From positions 1 through 41,168 of the forward strand of contig JAJFUV010000081.1 in the NCBI GenBank assembly GCA_021372245.1: a DNA stretch of 41,168 bases, written 5' to 3'. A model generated the notes under the pieces. It made no database searches and had not been told where the DNA came from. It saw only the letters and a program-made list of their open reading frames with translations. The DNA comes from Terriglobales bacterium. Lineage in GTDB: Bacteria > Acidobacteriota > Terriglobia > Bryobacterales > Bryobacteraceae. Shown here in pieces: positions 1 to 10,982 of this stretch. Both the position numbers and the translations under genes were made by a program. Every line of letters begins with the position of its first letter. Positions within the stretch are counted from its first letter, which is position 1.

Positions 1-758
1 ATCTCTCCGACATTCACATCGGCTCCTGAGTCCACCCGGAACGGCCGCCCATACACGGACTCGGCATTCTCCGGCCAGTAAGTTCTTCGGTAAACGCGCG
101 GGCGCTCCGCCACCTTCACGGGCTTCTCCGCGGTTCCGGCCTTCGCCGTCTCGTTCGCGGTGGGCGCCACTTGCACGTAGTAATCGCCGGGGGGCAGCTT
201 CTCAATAACAAAGGTTCCCTTCGAATCGGTGACGGCGGACGCATCCAGCGATGACAACGTGAGTTGGCCTTCGTAGAATCGCGTGACCACCATCCCCACG
301 GTCTGTTTCACCACCGGCTTCTTGACGTCATTCTCTATTTCCACCAACCTCCCGCGAACAACGGCCTCCCTGTACAGCAGCAGCCGGACCCGGCGAACCG
401 TAGGTTTCCCCCCTTCCTGCACCTTCGCAACGCGCACGAGCCCGCGGTACCCCTCTAATATCACGTTGGGTTCGACATACCCGTCAGCGGTGGCATCAAT
501 ATTGTAAGAGCCTGGTTCAGTCAGCTCGAAGGTGAATGCGCCACTGTAATGGCTCACCGTCTTCAGGAACTCATCTTTCTTCGCCCCTGACTTCTTGCAC
601 GTCACCTGGGCGCCCACAACCGCGGTCCCGAACGGGTCTTGCACCACCCCTTCGATCCGCATCAGGGACTCCGCGGCCGTGATCGGCGCGGACAATAACA
701 AGACGATGCTCAGCAGGAAGAGGTGTTTCAGCGAGGGGCGCGCATCAGAGTTTGGCAC
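1..758 (-). CDS. Secreted carboxypeptidase-regulatory-like domain protein (3' end beyond window)
   Basis: The minus strand is open from a GTG at 758 to the window edge (at least 252 residues). GTG is chosen because AGGAGG lies six bases upstream; the nearby ATG is out of frame. The N-terminus reads as a signal peptide (KHLFLLSIVLLLSAPITAAE). Residues about 35-105 form a carboxypeptidase-regulatory-like beta-sandwich (RIEGVVQDPFGTAVVGAQV ... GSYNIDATADGY). A second similar unit at about 135-210 contains VTDSKGTFVIEKLPPGDYYV. Such domains are known from secreted or outer-membrane proteins of Acidobacteriota, often as modules of larger proteins. No catalytic motif is visible in the part seen, so the function is unknown. 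The C-terminal part is missing and could hold another domain. Confidence 0.75.
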   Translation of the reverse strand, partial: MPNSDARPSLKHLFLLSIVLLLSAPITAAESLMRIEGVVQDPFGTAVVGAQVTCKKSGAKKDEFLKTVSHYSGAFTFELTEPGSYNIDATADGYVEPNVILEGYRGLVRVAKVQEGGKPTVRRVRLLLYREAVVRGRLVEIENDVKKPVVKQTVGMVVTRFYEGQLTLSSLDASAVTDSKGTFVIEKLPPGDYYVQVAPTANETAKAGTAEKPVKVAERPRVYRRTYWPENAESVYGRPFRVDSGADVNVGE

Positions 759-780
759 CTGAAGCCTCCTATATTAGGGC

Positions 781-810
781 AGTCTACAACCACTGCTTTT
801 ATGCGGTCAA
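781..810 (-). promoter_or_regulatory. Putative sigma70-type promoter of the 758 gene
   Basis: On the minus strand TTGACC (805-810) and TAGACT (781-786) are separated by 18 bases. They sit about 22 bases upstream of the GTG start with its AGGAGG site. The -35 matches consensus at five of six positions and the -10 at four of six. This was found by eye. Confidence 0.45.
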
Positions 811-842
811 GTGCGTATGGTGTCCTGACGGACAGCCCGCTG

Positions 843-1400
843 TCAGAATCGAACCTTCCAAATGAGGAAGGCTACGCCGGCGACGAACGCGGCGAGTGCC
901 TGGTACTCCTGGTTCTTCCGGTATAAGCGCCAGGCGAACTGTGCCTCGCTCGGTTGGGCGGTGAGGTGGGGCCACAAGACGGGCACTCGTTCGGCGTAGG
1001 CCGCGTATTCTGGAAACAACTTTCGCAGGTGCTGCTCTTCCAGTTCGATCACCGGCAGGTAAACCAGCCCGAAAACGACCGCGAACAGCACCGCGAGTTC
1101 CACCCGCCGCGAGGCCACCACGAAGCCCGCTGCCGTTAGCAGCGTGCCGACGTACAACGGATTGCGCAGGTGCGCGTAAGGCCCGCCCGTGGCAAGCGTG
1201 GTGTTCTTGGCCAAGTGTCCGGCCGCCCATGCGCGCAACAGCAGTCCCGCAAGCGCCAGGGGCAATCCCCAGGCGAGCGATTCGGCCGACGGCTGCGATA
1301 GCCACAGAAACGCCGCCACCAGCACGAATCCTCCCGGCACCCGCAAACGGGCGACGAAATCCGCATAGGGCTTGGCGAACCAATAACGGCGTTCACTCAT
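843..1400 (-). CDS. ICMT/PEMT-like membrane methyltransferase family protein
   Basis: This is a 185-residue polytopic membrane protein. Hydrophobic stretches lie at about 22-37, 44-58, 85-115 and 165-182. The motif GGPYAHLRNPLYVG (about 72-85), followed by an ELEEQHLRKLFPEYAAYAERVP segment split by a helix turn, is the signature of the isoprenylcysteine carboxyl methyltransferase/phospholipid methyltransferase superfamily. These enzymes methylate lipids or small substrates with S-adenosylmethionine at the membrane. The start ATG overlaps the waaC stop by four bases (ATGA), so it is translationally coupled as the last gene of the LPS-core operon. Bacterial members rarely have known substrates; a lipid or envelope substrate is inferred from context only. 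Confidence 0.75.
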   Translation of the reverse strand: MSERRYWFAKPYADFVARLRVPGGFVLVAAFLWLSQPSAESLAWGLPLALAGLLLRAWAAGHLAKNTTLATGGPYAHLRNPLYVGTLLTAAGFVVASRRVELAVLFAVVFGLVYLPVIELEEQHLRKLFPEYAAYAERVPVLWPHLTAQPSEAQFAWRLYRKNQEYQALAAFVAGVAFLIWKVRF

Positions 1401-2377
1401 CCGGCCAGCTGTCTCCGTAAGGACTCAAACACCATTTCGGGCGTGATCTTCAGCATGCTCGCATCATACTCGTTCCGGCGCTTGTAGCTGGTTTCCGCGC
1501 CGTCCGCGCGCATCACTTCCAATGAGCCCCCGTACGGCCCGTTGCGCGCCGGATCCGTGGGACCAAAGATGGCAACACCCGGTTTGGCCAGCGCCGCCGC
1601 CAGGTGCAGGGGTCCGCTGTCGACGCCCACGACGGCTGCCGCGCGGCGCGTGGCGTCGATGAGCCCCGCCAATCCCGAGAAGTGCGGAATCGCGCCGGTG
1701 ATTCGGGCCAGGTCCGCGGCAGCCTGCGGCGCGCCGTCTACCACCAGCGCCACACCCAACTCCCGGCCTAACAAATGTGCCAGGGCCGCGTAATGCTCCA
1801 CTGGCCACTGTTTGGCGCGCCATCCCGCCGAGGGGCTCGCCAGCACGAAGCGCCCGGAGGGCAACTCCCCTTCCGGTATACCAGCCGGCAGTGGAAACGT
1901 CTTCAGCACGTTGGCTGCGCCCGCGCGAGCGGCCAGATCCAGGTTCCGGTCCACCACGTGCGCGGCTTGGCTCAGCACGCGATCCGAGTAGATCAATCCC
2001 GCAAGCGGCTCGCGCAACTGCGACTGATGGAATCCATAGATACGCGTGGGGCGCGCGGCCGACGCCACCAGCGCCGATTGCATGAGTCCCTGAAAATCGA
2101 CGGCGAAATCGTACTTCTGTGCGCGCAATCCACGCCATGCCTCGCGGATGCCGGCCCACGAATGCCGCGAAAACAGAACCAGGCGATCGATGAACGGATT
2201 GTCCTTGAGCAGCGGCGCCCATCGGGGATTCACCGCCCAGGTCAAACAGCTTCCCGGAAAACTGTGTTTGAGAGAGGCCGCGGCAGGAAGGGCGTGGATC
2301 ACGTCGCCCATTGAACTGAGACGCACCACGAGGATGCGCGCCCCGGAAGGACTCGCTTTAGTAGCGGGAGTGTACAT
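1397..2377 (-). CDS. waaC: Lipopolysaccharide heptosyltransferase I (GT9)
   Basis: This 326-residue protein resembles glycosyltransferase family 9. The N-terminal ILVVRLSSMGDVIHALPAA (residues 15-33) is the typical acceptor-domain start of WaaC/RfaC. The C-terminal domain has LASPSAGWRAKQWP and VVGVDSGPLHLAAALAKPGVAIFGPTDPARNGPYG, the ADP-heptose-binding region. By family knowledge it adds the first L-glycero-D-manno-heptose to Kdo on the inner LPS core, on the cytoplasmic side of the inner membrane. The start ATG at 2377 overlaps the end of the upstream ORF by 20 bases; a GGAG lies ten bases upstream. Family assignment is strong. HepI rather than another GT9 is inferred from the SSMGD start and the neighbouring waaF and rfaE2. 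Confidence 0.85.
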   Translation of the reverse strand: MYTPATKASPSGARILVVRLSSMGDVIHALPAAASLKHSFPGSCLTWAVNPRWAPLLKDNPFIDRLVLFSRHSWAGIREAWRGLRAQKYDFAVDFQGLMQSALVASAARPTRIYGFHQSQLREPLAGLIYSDRVLSQAAHVVDRNLDLAARAGAANVLKTFPLPAGIPEGELPSGRFVLASPSAGWRAKQWPVEHYAALAHLLGRELGVALVVDGAPQAAADLARITGAIPHFSGLAGLIDATRRAAAVVGVDSGPLHLAAALAKPGVAIFGPTDPARNGPYGGSLEVMRADGAETSYKRRNEYDASMLKITPEMVFESLRRQLAG

Positions 2378-2741
2378 GAGCGATCAACTCCGCGGTACGG
2401 CGCTTGTCGCCGTCCTCGCAGCGCAGGACGGACTCTGGTACGAGGTCCGTCAGAATGGCCTCCACGTCGCCGTTGCCGGCCGCGAATACGTAATCCACCG
2501 CGGCCAGCGCGGCCACCAGTTCCGCGCGGGCGCGCACAGTGAGAAGCGGATTCTCGGACGGCGCCACCACGACTACCAGAAGCGCTTCCGGCCGGGCGAA
2601 GTCGCCCAGCATCCGGACGTGCTCGATGAGCAGCGGGTCGAAATGTCCCGCCACGACGCGTACGGTCTTATCTTGTCCGGCGGCTTCGCGGCGCAGTACG
2701 GCCGCGTCGGCGGCCGGGCGAATTTTCTTTCGTGTGTCCAA
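2358..2741 (-). CDS. Degenerate RfaE2-like nucleotidyltransferase-fold protein
   Basis: About 127 residues if translation starts at TTG 2741; the frame is also open up to an ATG at 2807. It aligns by eye with the neighbouring RfaE2: VRVVAGHFDPLLIEHVRML lines up with the RfaE2 segment that carries NGCYDILHPGHVRLL, and RARAELVAALAAVDYVF lines up with RDRVELACAVEAVDAVT. The HxGH nucleotide-binding motif of the family is replaced by LIEH, so normal nucleotidyl transfer is doubtful. The shorter start gives about 28 residues before the first strand, as in RfaE2. It overlaps the gene upstream by about 74 bases and waaC by 20, so it is embedded in the LPS operon. Function unknown; a non-catalytic paralogue is my inference. 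Confidence 0.6.
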   Translation of the reverse strand: MDTRKKIRPAADAAVLRREAAGQDKTVRVVAGHFDPLLIEHVRMLGDFARPEALLVVVVAPSENPLLTVRARAELVAALAAVDYVFAAGNGDVEAILTDLVPESVLRCEDGDKRRTAELIAHVHSRY

Positions 2742-3201
2742 TGGATTGCCCGGTGGCAAACTCCTTTGCAATATCAGAGCGCGCACCGGCGGCGAGCGCC
2801 GCGGCATACGCGGCCCAGGCCTCCGGCGTCTTCAAGAAATCGTAACGCGGATCGCCCATCCGGAGGATAGTCGTTCGCGGGCCGCCATCCATGATGGCGC
2901 GTTCGGTCTCGACTTCGACGATCGCGGAATACTCCGCCTCCCATTCCGGCGTGATCACGAGCGTCACATCGCAGCCGCCCGTCCGGTCCACCGCCTCGGC
3001 AAGCGCGTGCTTACGCGCGCGCACCAAACCGGACACGGCCACGCCGGCCTGCTCGAGCAAGTGGCGGCCGGCGGCGCGCGCTACGCCCACGGCAAACACG
3101 CGCACCTCCAGTTTCCGCAGGGCGAGCGCCTCCGCATAGCGATCCCGGAAGTCGCCCACCACCAGCACCAGACATCGAGAAAAGTCCGCTTGGAAGGCCA
3201 A
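2668..3201 (-). CDS. Hypothetical protein in LPS-core operon
   Basis: This 177-residue ORF starts (TTG 3201) four bases after the waaF stop. I do not recognise it. The N-terminus has a Rossmann-like hydrophobic strand (CLVLVVGDFRDRY), followed by alternating strand and helix segments (VRVFAVGVARAAG, CDVTLVITPEW) and a conserved-looking TTILRMGDPRYDFLKTPEAW. The last about 20 residues (after KEN) are Arg-rich and overlap the next gene in another frame, so the functional protein may end earlier or a frameshift may join the two. It lacks the PfkB kinase motifs expected of an HldE N-terminal domain. Its place between waaF and waaC suggests an envelope or sugar-nucleotide role, by context only. 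Confidence 0.55.
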   Translation of the reverse strand: MAFQADFSRCLVLVVGDFRDRYAEALALRKLEVRVFAVGVARAAGRHLLEQAGVAVSGLVRARKHALAEAVDRTGGCDVTLVITPEWEAEYSAIVEVETERAIMDGGPRTTILRMGDPRYDFLKTPEAWAAYAAALAAGARSDIAKEFATGQSIGHTKENSPGRRRGRTAPRSRRTR

Positions 3202-3205
3202 ATTC

Positions 3206-4234
3206 CTATTTGAGCAGTTCCAGCGCCGTTTGCGCTACCCTCTCGGCCGTCACGCGCGTCATGCACCGATGGTCGATAGGGCATTCCCGCAGCAGGCAAG
3301 GGCTGCAGTCCACGGGCTCGCGCACCACGCGAGCGTTCGATCCGGTCGGTCCGGTGCCTGTGTCGTCGGTGGCGCCGAAGATGGCCACCGTGGGGACACC
3401 GAGCGCGGAACTGATGTGCATGGCGCCGGAATCGTTGGTGAGGAAGACACGGCAGGCCGCGGTCATGTTGATGAACTGCCGCAAGGTGGTTTCACCGGCC
3501 TCGTTCCACGCGCGCACGCCCGCGTTGCGTACGGCGTTGGCGACCACTTCACAGAGCGGACGTTCCGCGGCTGATCCGAACACGGCCACGCACCCGTTCA
3601 TTTCGCCCGCCAGCCGAACAGCCGCCTCCGCGAAACGCTCCGGCAGCCAGCGCTTGGCGGTGCCGTAAGCCGCGCCGGGGCTAATCCCGATCACCGGCAA
3701 CGGCGCCCCGAGTTGCTCGAAGGCGCGTTCGCCGTCCACTCGCGCCGCAGCGGCGCCGTCCAGGCGGATCTCATCGCTCACCGGCAGGTCGTCCACCAGC
3801 CCGGCGCGGCGCAAAAGTTCCAGGTAGTAAAAGCGTTCGTGACGCGGAATCTCGCCTTTCGCCGGCACCGGCACGGCGGTCGTCAGCAGGAAACTCCGGC
3901 CGTCTCTCGCGTATCCGATGCGCCGGGGAATCCCGGCCACCAGCGCGAGGAGCGCCGCGTCGAAGGCGTTCTGCAACAGGATGGCGGCGTCGAAGCGTTC
4001 TCCGCGCAGCGCCCAGGCTTGCCGAAGGCGCGAAGATAGCTTCCCCGGCAAGTAGTGGATGACGCGATCGGCAAACGCTTCCCGCGCGTACAGATCCGCC
4101 ACCCACGGCCTGGCGAGAATGGTGATGCGCGCGCCCGGAAAACGCTGCCGCAACATGCGCAGCGCGGGCAAGCTCATGACCGCATCGCCCACCCAATTGG
4201 TGGCGCGGACAAGAATATTCTCGAAAGAGGGCAC
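3206..4234 (-). CDS. waaF: Lipopolysaccharide heptosyltransferase II (GT9)
   Basis: About 342 residues from GTG 4234, with AAGG eight bases upstream. The frame stays open to TTG 4294, and GTG 4240 or 4249 are also possible. The N-terminus ILVRATNWVGDAVMSLPALRML is diagnostic of WaaF. The C-terminal domain has PVIGISPGAAYGTAKRW and CRVFLTNDSGAMHISSALGVPTVAIFGATD, the ADP-heptose site. A Cys-rich tail (CSPCLLRECPIDHRCM) is usual in this family. It transfers the second heptose to the LPS inner core. It is the first gene of the minus-strand operon and diverges from rfaE2, with only about 50 bases between starts. Confidence 0.9.
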   Translation of the reverse strand: MPSFENILVRATNWVGDAVMSLPALRMLRQRFPGARITILARPWVADLYAREAFADRVIHYLPGKLSSRLRQAWALRGERFDAAILLQNAFDAALLALVAGIPRRIGYARDGRSFLLTTAVPVPAKGEIPRHERFYYLELLRRAGLVDDLPVSDEIRLDGAAAARVDGERAFEQLGAPLPVIGISPGAAYGTAKRWLPERFAEAAVRLAGEMNGCVAVFGSAAERPLCEVVANAVRNAGVRAWNEAGETTLRQFINMTAACRVFLTNDSGAMHISSALGVPTVAIFGATDDTGTGPTGSNARVVREPVDCSPCLLRECPIDHRCMTRVTAERVAQTALELLK

Positions 4235-4286
4235 TGACACCGCCTTCACATTACTAGGTTTCGTAAAATAGTCACTGAGAGTCAAA

Positions 4287-4766
4287 TTGCCCAAAGGGAA
4301 GTTTTACACCCGCGAAGAGTTGGTTGCCGCGCGCCGCGAGTGGAAGCGCGAAGGCAAGACTGTAGTGTTCACCAACGGCTGCTACGATATCCTCCACCCC
4401 GGCCATGTGCGCCTGCTTGAAAGCGCGCGCTCGCTCGGCGACGTGCTCGTGCTGGCGCTCAACAGCGATGCGAGCGTGAAGCGCTACAAAGGTCCGTCCC
4501 GCCCGCTCAACTGCGAGCGCGACCGCGTCGAACTGGCTTGCGCGGTCGAAGCCGTCGACGCTGTCACCGTCTTTGACGAGGACACGCCCTGCGAATTGCT
4601 CGAACTGCTTCTGCCGGACATCCTGACCAAAGGCGCCGACTGGAGCCATTGGGTGGCCGGCCGGGAAATCGTGGAAGCGGCCGGAGGCGAAGTGCGTGTG
4701 CTGCCGCTCGAGCCCGGCTATTCCACCACCTGCATCGTGGAGGCGGCACTGGCGCGCCGGCCCTGA
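4287..4766 (+). CDS. rfaE2: D-beta-D-heptose 1-phosphate adenylyltransferase (HldE C-terminal type)
   Basis: A 159-residue stand-alone nucleotidyltransferase starting at TTG 4287; an in-frame stop at 4269 excludes a longer form. VVFTNGCYDILHPGHVRLL (about 26-44) contains the HxGH motif, and LALNSDASVKRYKGPSRP (about 54-71) is typical of RfaE2. The C-terminus GYSTTCIVEA corresponds to the conserved Ser-Thr-Thr region of the family. It makes ADP-D-glycero-D-manno-heptose, the precursor of the WaaC/WaaF donor. In Escherichia coli this domain is fused to the kinase HldE1; here it stands alone and the kinase is not in the window. A TAAAAT at 4264-4269 may be a -10 element. mfd starts three bases downstream. 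Confidence 0.9.
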   Translation: MPKGKFYTREELVAARREWKREGKTVVFTNGCYDILHPGHVRLLESARSLGDVLVLALNSDASVKRYKGPSRPLNCERDRVELACAVEAVDAVTVFDEDTPCELLELLLPDILTKGADWSHWVAGREIVEAAGGEVRVLPLEPGYSTTCIVEAALARRP

Positions 4767-4769
4767 GCC

Positions 4770-8204
<3,435 letters not shown>

Positions 8205-8295
8205 TGTGGGCCTGACTTTCCAGCGCCCTCCATCTGAGGTGAAACCAATCACCCCCGGTGACCGTCCACCATCCGAGGCCCGTTCATCGGATAGA

Positions 8296-9453
8296 ATGAG
8301 GATTATGTGGCGGTACAGTGCGATGCTCTTGGTGTGCGGCGCCTTCTGCGCCGCTGCGACTGATGTCAAGGTAGTCGAGGAGATCGTCGCGAAGGTCAAC
8401 AACGAGATCATCACGCGCGGCGAACTCGATCGCGAGCGTAAACAGGCCGAGGCGCGTTTTCGCGCCCAGGGCCTCTCCGGCCAGCGCCTGGCCGACGCGA
8501 TGAAGGAGTTCGAAAAGGGCTTGCTGCGCGACCGCGTAGACAACATGCTGCTGGTGCAGAAGGGCAAGGAACTCAGCATCAACGTAGATTCGGACGTGAG
8601 CAAGTTCCTGGCCGACATGCAGTTGAGATCCAAAATCGGCGACCCGGAAAAGTTCCAGCAAATGATCCGCGAACAGCTGGGCATGCCCTTTGAAGACTAC
8701 AAGGCGGAACTGCGCAATCAATATCTGACCCGGCGTGTCATCGGCCAGGAGGTCAGCAGCCGCATCCACGTTCCCCAGGCGGAAGTCCAGAAGTACTACG
8801 CGGAACATAAAACCGAGTTCGTGCGCAAGGAGCGCGTGTTCCTGCAGGAGATTCTCATTTCGACGCAGGGCAAGAAACCCGAGGAGGCCTCCGCGCTCGA
8901 AAAGAAAGCCAAGGGCATCGTGGCGAGGGCGCGCAAGGGCGAGAAATTCGACAACTTGGTCCGTGATTTCTCCGAAGCCGATAGTGCGCAGAACGGCGGG
9001 TTCCTGGATCCATACGAACGCGGCAGCCTCGACAAGCGTATTGAGGATCTCGTTTTCATCCAGGGGCGCAACTACGTAACCGACCCCATTCGTGTTTCCG
9101 GCGGCTTCCTGATCCTCAAGGTCGTCGAAAAGCACAACGCCGGCCAGGCCACCCTGGAAGAAGTGGAAGACGAGATCAACAATAAGCTCTTCATGCCTCG
9201 CTTCGAGCCGGAGATCCGCAAGTTCCTTACGCGGCTGCGCATGGACGCGTTTCTTGAAATCAAGGAGGGCTACACGGACACCGCGGCCGCGCCCGGCAAA
9301 GACACTCGATGGAGAGATCCCGCGATGTTGAAGCCGGCCACCGTGACCAAGGAAGAAGTGGCCAACCGCACGCGCCACCGCCGCCTGTTGTGGTTGATCC
9401 CCATCCCGGGAACCAAGGTCGCCGTCAAGACGCCCAGCAGTTCGAAGGGGTGA
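8296..9453 (+). CDS. SurA-like periplasmic peptidyl-prolyl isomerase (parvulin domain)
   Basis: 385 residues from ATG 8296 (ATG 8305 is also possible). The ORF is open further upstream, but that part has no secretion signal. The N-terminus (MWRYSAMLLVCGAFCAAA) is a signal peptide. Residues about 25-170 form a SurA-N-like chaperone domain (IVAKVNNEIITRGELDRE is typical). A PpiC/parvulin domain follows at about 180-280 (RVFLQEILIS, FSEADSAQNGGFLDPYERG, SGGFLILKVVEKH). By family it helps fold outer-membrane proteins in the periplasm, which fits the large TonB receptors nearby. The C-terminus has a basic tail (NRTRHRRLLWLIPIPGTKV). Only one parvulin domain is present, against two in E. coli SurA. 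Confidence 0.85.
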   Translation: MRIMWRYSAMLLVCGAFCAAATDVKVVEEIVAKVNNEIITRGELDRERKQAEARFRAQGLSGQRLADAMKEFEKGLLRDRVDNMLLVQKGKELSINVDSDVSKFLADMQLRSKIGDPEKFQQMIREQLGMPFEDYKAELRNQYLTRRVIGQEVSSRIHVPQAEVQKYYAEHKTEFVRKERVFLQEILISTQGKKPEEASALEKKAKGIVARARKGEKFDNLVRDFSEADSAQNGGFLDPYERGSLDKRIEDLVFIQGRNYVTDPIRVSGGFLILKVVEKHNAGQATLEEVEDEINNKLFMPRFEPEIRKFLTRLRMDAFLEIKEGYTDTAAAPGKDTRWRDPAMLKPATVTKEEVANRTRHRRLLWLIPIPGTKVAVKTPSSSKG

Positions 9454-9460
9454 TCGCCGG

Positions 9461-10537
9461 ATGAAATCCCCGTACATCAGCGAACTGGCACCCAACCAGG
9501 TAGTGCAGGCGTGCTTCCTGGTGCGTTCCAAGGAAGTCCGGCAGAAAAAGACCGGCGAACCGTACCTCTCGCTCTCCCTCGGCGACAAGAGCGGTGAAGT
9601 GGACGCCAAGATGTGGGACAACGTCGCCGAAGTGATGGACACCTTCGACCGCGACGACTTCGTCCGCGTGAAGGGCGTCCTGCAGGTGTACCAGAACCGC
9701 CCGCAGTTCACCGTGCACAAACTGCAGCGGCTGTCGGACGACGAAGTAGACAAGAACGATTTCTTCCCCGCCTCCAAACGCGATCCCAACGAGATGTTCG
9801 CCGAGTTGATGAGCGTCGTGGATGGGATTTCGAACCCGCACCTGAAGGCGTTGCTCGAAGCCTTGTTCGCCGACCAGGACATCGCCCGGCGCTACCGCGT
9901 GGCGCCCGCCGCCAAGGTGGTGCATCATGCCTGGTTGGGCGGCCTGATCGAACACGTGCTGTCCATGTGCAAGCTCGGCCGGATGGTCGCGCTGCACTAT
10001 GAAGGCATCGACCTGGATTTGGTGCTCACAGGCGTTATCCTCCACGACATCGGCAAGATCCGGGAACTCGACTACGAGCGCAGTTTCGGCTACACGGATG
10101 ACGGCCAGATGATCGGCCACACCGTCATCGGCGTGCAGATGGTGGACGAAAAACTCCGTGCCTTGCCGGACTTCCCGCCGCGGCTGCGAACCCTGGTCGA
10201 ACACATGATTCTGAGCCACGCCGGCGAACGCGAGTTCGGCGCCCCGCAGGTGCCGTTGTTCGCCGAAGCTCTCTTGCTGCACTACCTCGACAACCTGGAT
10301 TCCAAGATGGAATGCGTCCGCGGCCTGGTGGAGCAGGACCGGCAACTCGAAGGGTCGTGGACGCCGTACAACAAGGCGCTCGACCGGTCCGTGCTCAAGA
10401 AGGACAAGTATCTGGAAGAAACGGCGGCTGATGATACCGGCACTTCTAACCCTGCGCCGGCCGCAGCGCCACCGAAGGCCGCTCCAGCAACCTTCGAACA
10501 ACTTCAACTCTCCATCAACTCTCGAAGGAACCACTGA
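9461..10537 (+). CDS. YhaM-type 3'-5' exoribonuclease (OB-fold plus HD domain)
   Basis: 358 residues. An N-terminal OB-fold nucleic-acid-binding domain (about 10-95, QACFLVRSKEVRQKKTGEPY) is followed by a metal-dependent HD domain: H in VHHAWLGGLIEHVLSM near residue 154 and HDIGK near 195. This order is that of YhaM/CBF1 exoribonucleases, which degrade RNA or DNA 3' to 5' in the cytoplasm. The C-terminus has a low-complexity Ala/Pro linker (PAPAAAPPKAAPATFEQLQ). It starts seven bases after the surA-like gene and ends one base before the BlaI-type gene, so an operon is likely. Confidence 0.88.
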   Translation: MKSPYISELAPNQVVQACFLVRSKEVRQKKTGEPYLSLSLGDKSGEVDAKMWDNVAEVMDTFDRDDFVRVKGVLQVYQNRPQFTVHKLQRLSDDEVDKNDFFPASKRDPNEMFAELMSVVDGISNPHLKALLEALFADQDIARRYRVAPAAKVVHHAWLGGLIEHVLSMCKLGRMVALHYEGIDLDLVLTGVILHDIGKIRELDYERSFGYTDDGQMIGHTVIGVQMVDEKLRALPDFPPRLRTLVEHMILSHAGEREFGAPQVPLFAEALLLHYLDNLDSKMECVRGLVEQDRQLEGSWTPYNKALDRSVLKKDKYLEETAADDTGTSNPAPAAAPPKAAPATFEQLQLSINSRRNH

Positions 10538-10538
10538 T

Positions 10539-10928
10539 ATGCCCAAGCGCGGCGCGGGGCGAGACATCCCTCCTCCCCTGGAATTGGAATGCCTTAAGGC
10601 GCTGTGGTCGCTGGGATCCGCGAACGTCAAGGACGTCCGCGAAGTCCTCACCGAGCGGCGCAACCTGGCCTACACGACCGTCATGACCGTGCTCGACCGG
10701 CTGGTGAAGAAGGGCGTCGTGGACCGGCGCAAGGAAGGGCGCTCTTTCGTCTATCTACCGCTCAGGCAGCGCGAGGAATTGCGGCGGCTGGCCGTCCAGG
10801 AACTGGTCAACTCGTTCTTCGACGGTTCGCGCGCGGAATTGGCCGCTTACCTTTCCGGCGCCGCCGTGCCCGAGGAAACGCCCGCCGCGCCGGCGCCGGC
10901 GGTTCCGTTGGACGCCGCTCTCCTATAG
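10539..10928 (+). CDS. BlaI/MecI/CopY-family winged-helix repressor
   Basis: 129 residues from ATG 10539, with AAGGA nine bases upstream; the frame is open further upstream inside the exonuclease gene. Residues about 12-85 form the winged helix of the BlaI family (LELECLKALWSLGSANVKDV, LAYTTVMTVLDRLVKKGVV, GRSFVYLPL). The C-terminal part (LAVQELVNSFFDGSRAELAA) is the dimerisation region. An Ala/Pro-rich tail follows. Family members repress antibiotic-resistance or protease operons and are usually paired with a BlaR1-type M56 sensor protease. No such partner lies in this window, so the target is unknown. It is transcribed toward the convergent TonB receptor. Confidence 0.85.
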   Translation: MPKRGAGRDIPPPLELECLKALWSLGSANVKDVREVLTERRNLAYTTVMTVLDRLVKKGVVDRRKEGRSFVYLPLRQREELRRLAVQELVNSFFDGSRAELAAYLSGAAVPEETPAAPAPAVPLDAALL

Positions 10929-10932
10929 AAAA

Positions 10933-10956
10933 GGGGCAGGCGCGAACGCCTGCCCC
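10933..10956 (-). terminator. Rho-independent terminator of TonB receptor A
   Basis: A perfect 10-bp stem (GGGGCAGGCG / CGCCTGCCCC) closes a four-base loop. On the minus strand it is followed by TTTTCTATAG, so it acts on the receptor gene that ends 26 bases earlier. The plus-strand side has no T-tract. The same hairpin follows receptor B at the same 26-base distance. Confidence 0.85.
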
Positions 10957-10982
10957 AGAAGCACACACTGACTTCAGACGGA

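Noticed and set aside
848..862. GGTTCGATTC-like sequence on the minus strand
   Set aside because: It is the last codons of the ICMT-like gene and has no cloverleaf around it.
2668..3201. HldE-type heptose kinase domain suggested by VVGDFRDRY
   Set aside because: No PfkB signatures (GGxxxN, GAGD-type) follow, and the length is too short for the kinase.
8284..9882. 532-codon open frame on the minus strand
   Set aside because: It is antisense to the SurA-like and YhaM genes, has composition of a shadow frame and no recognisable domain.
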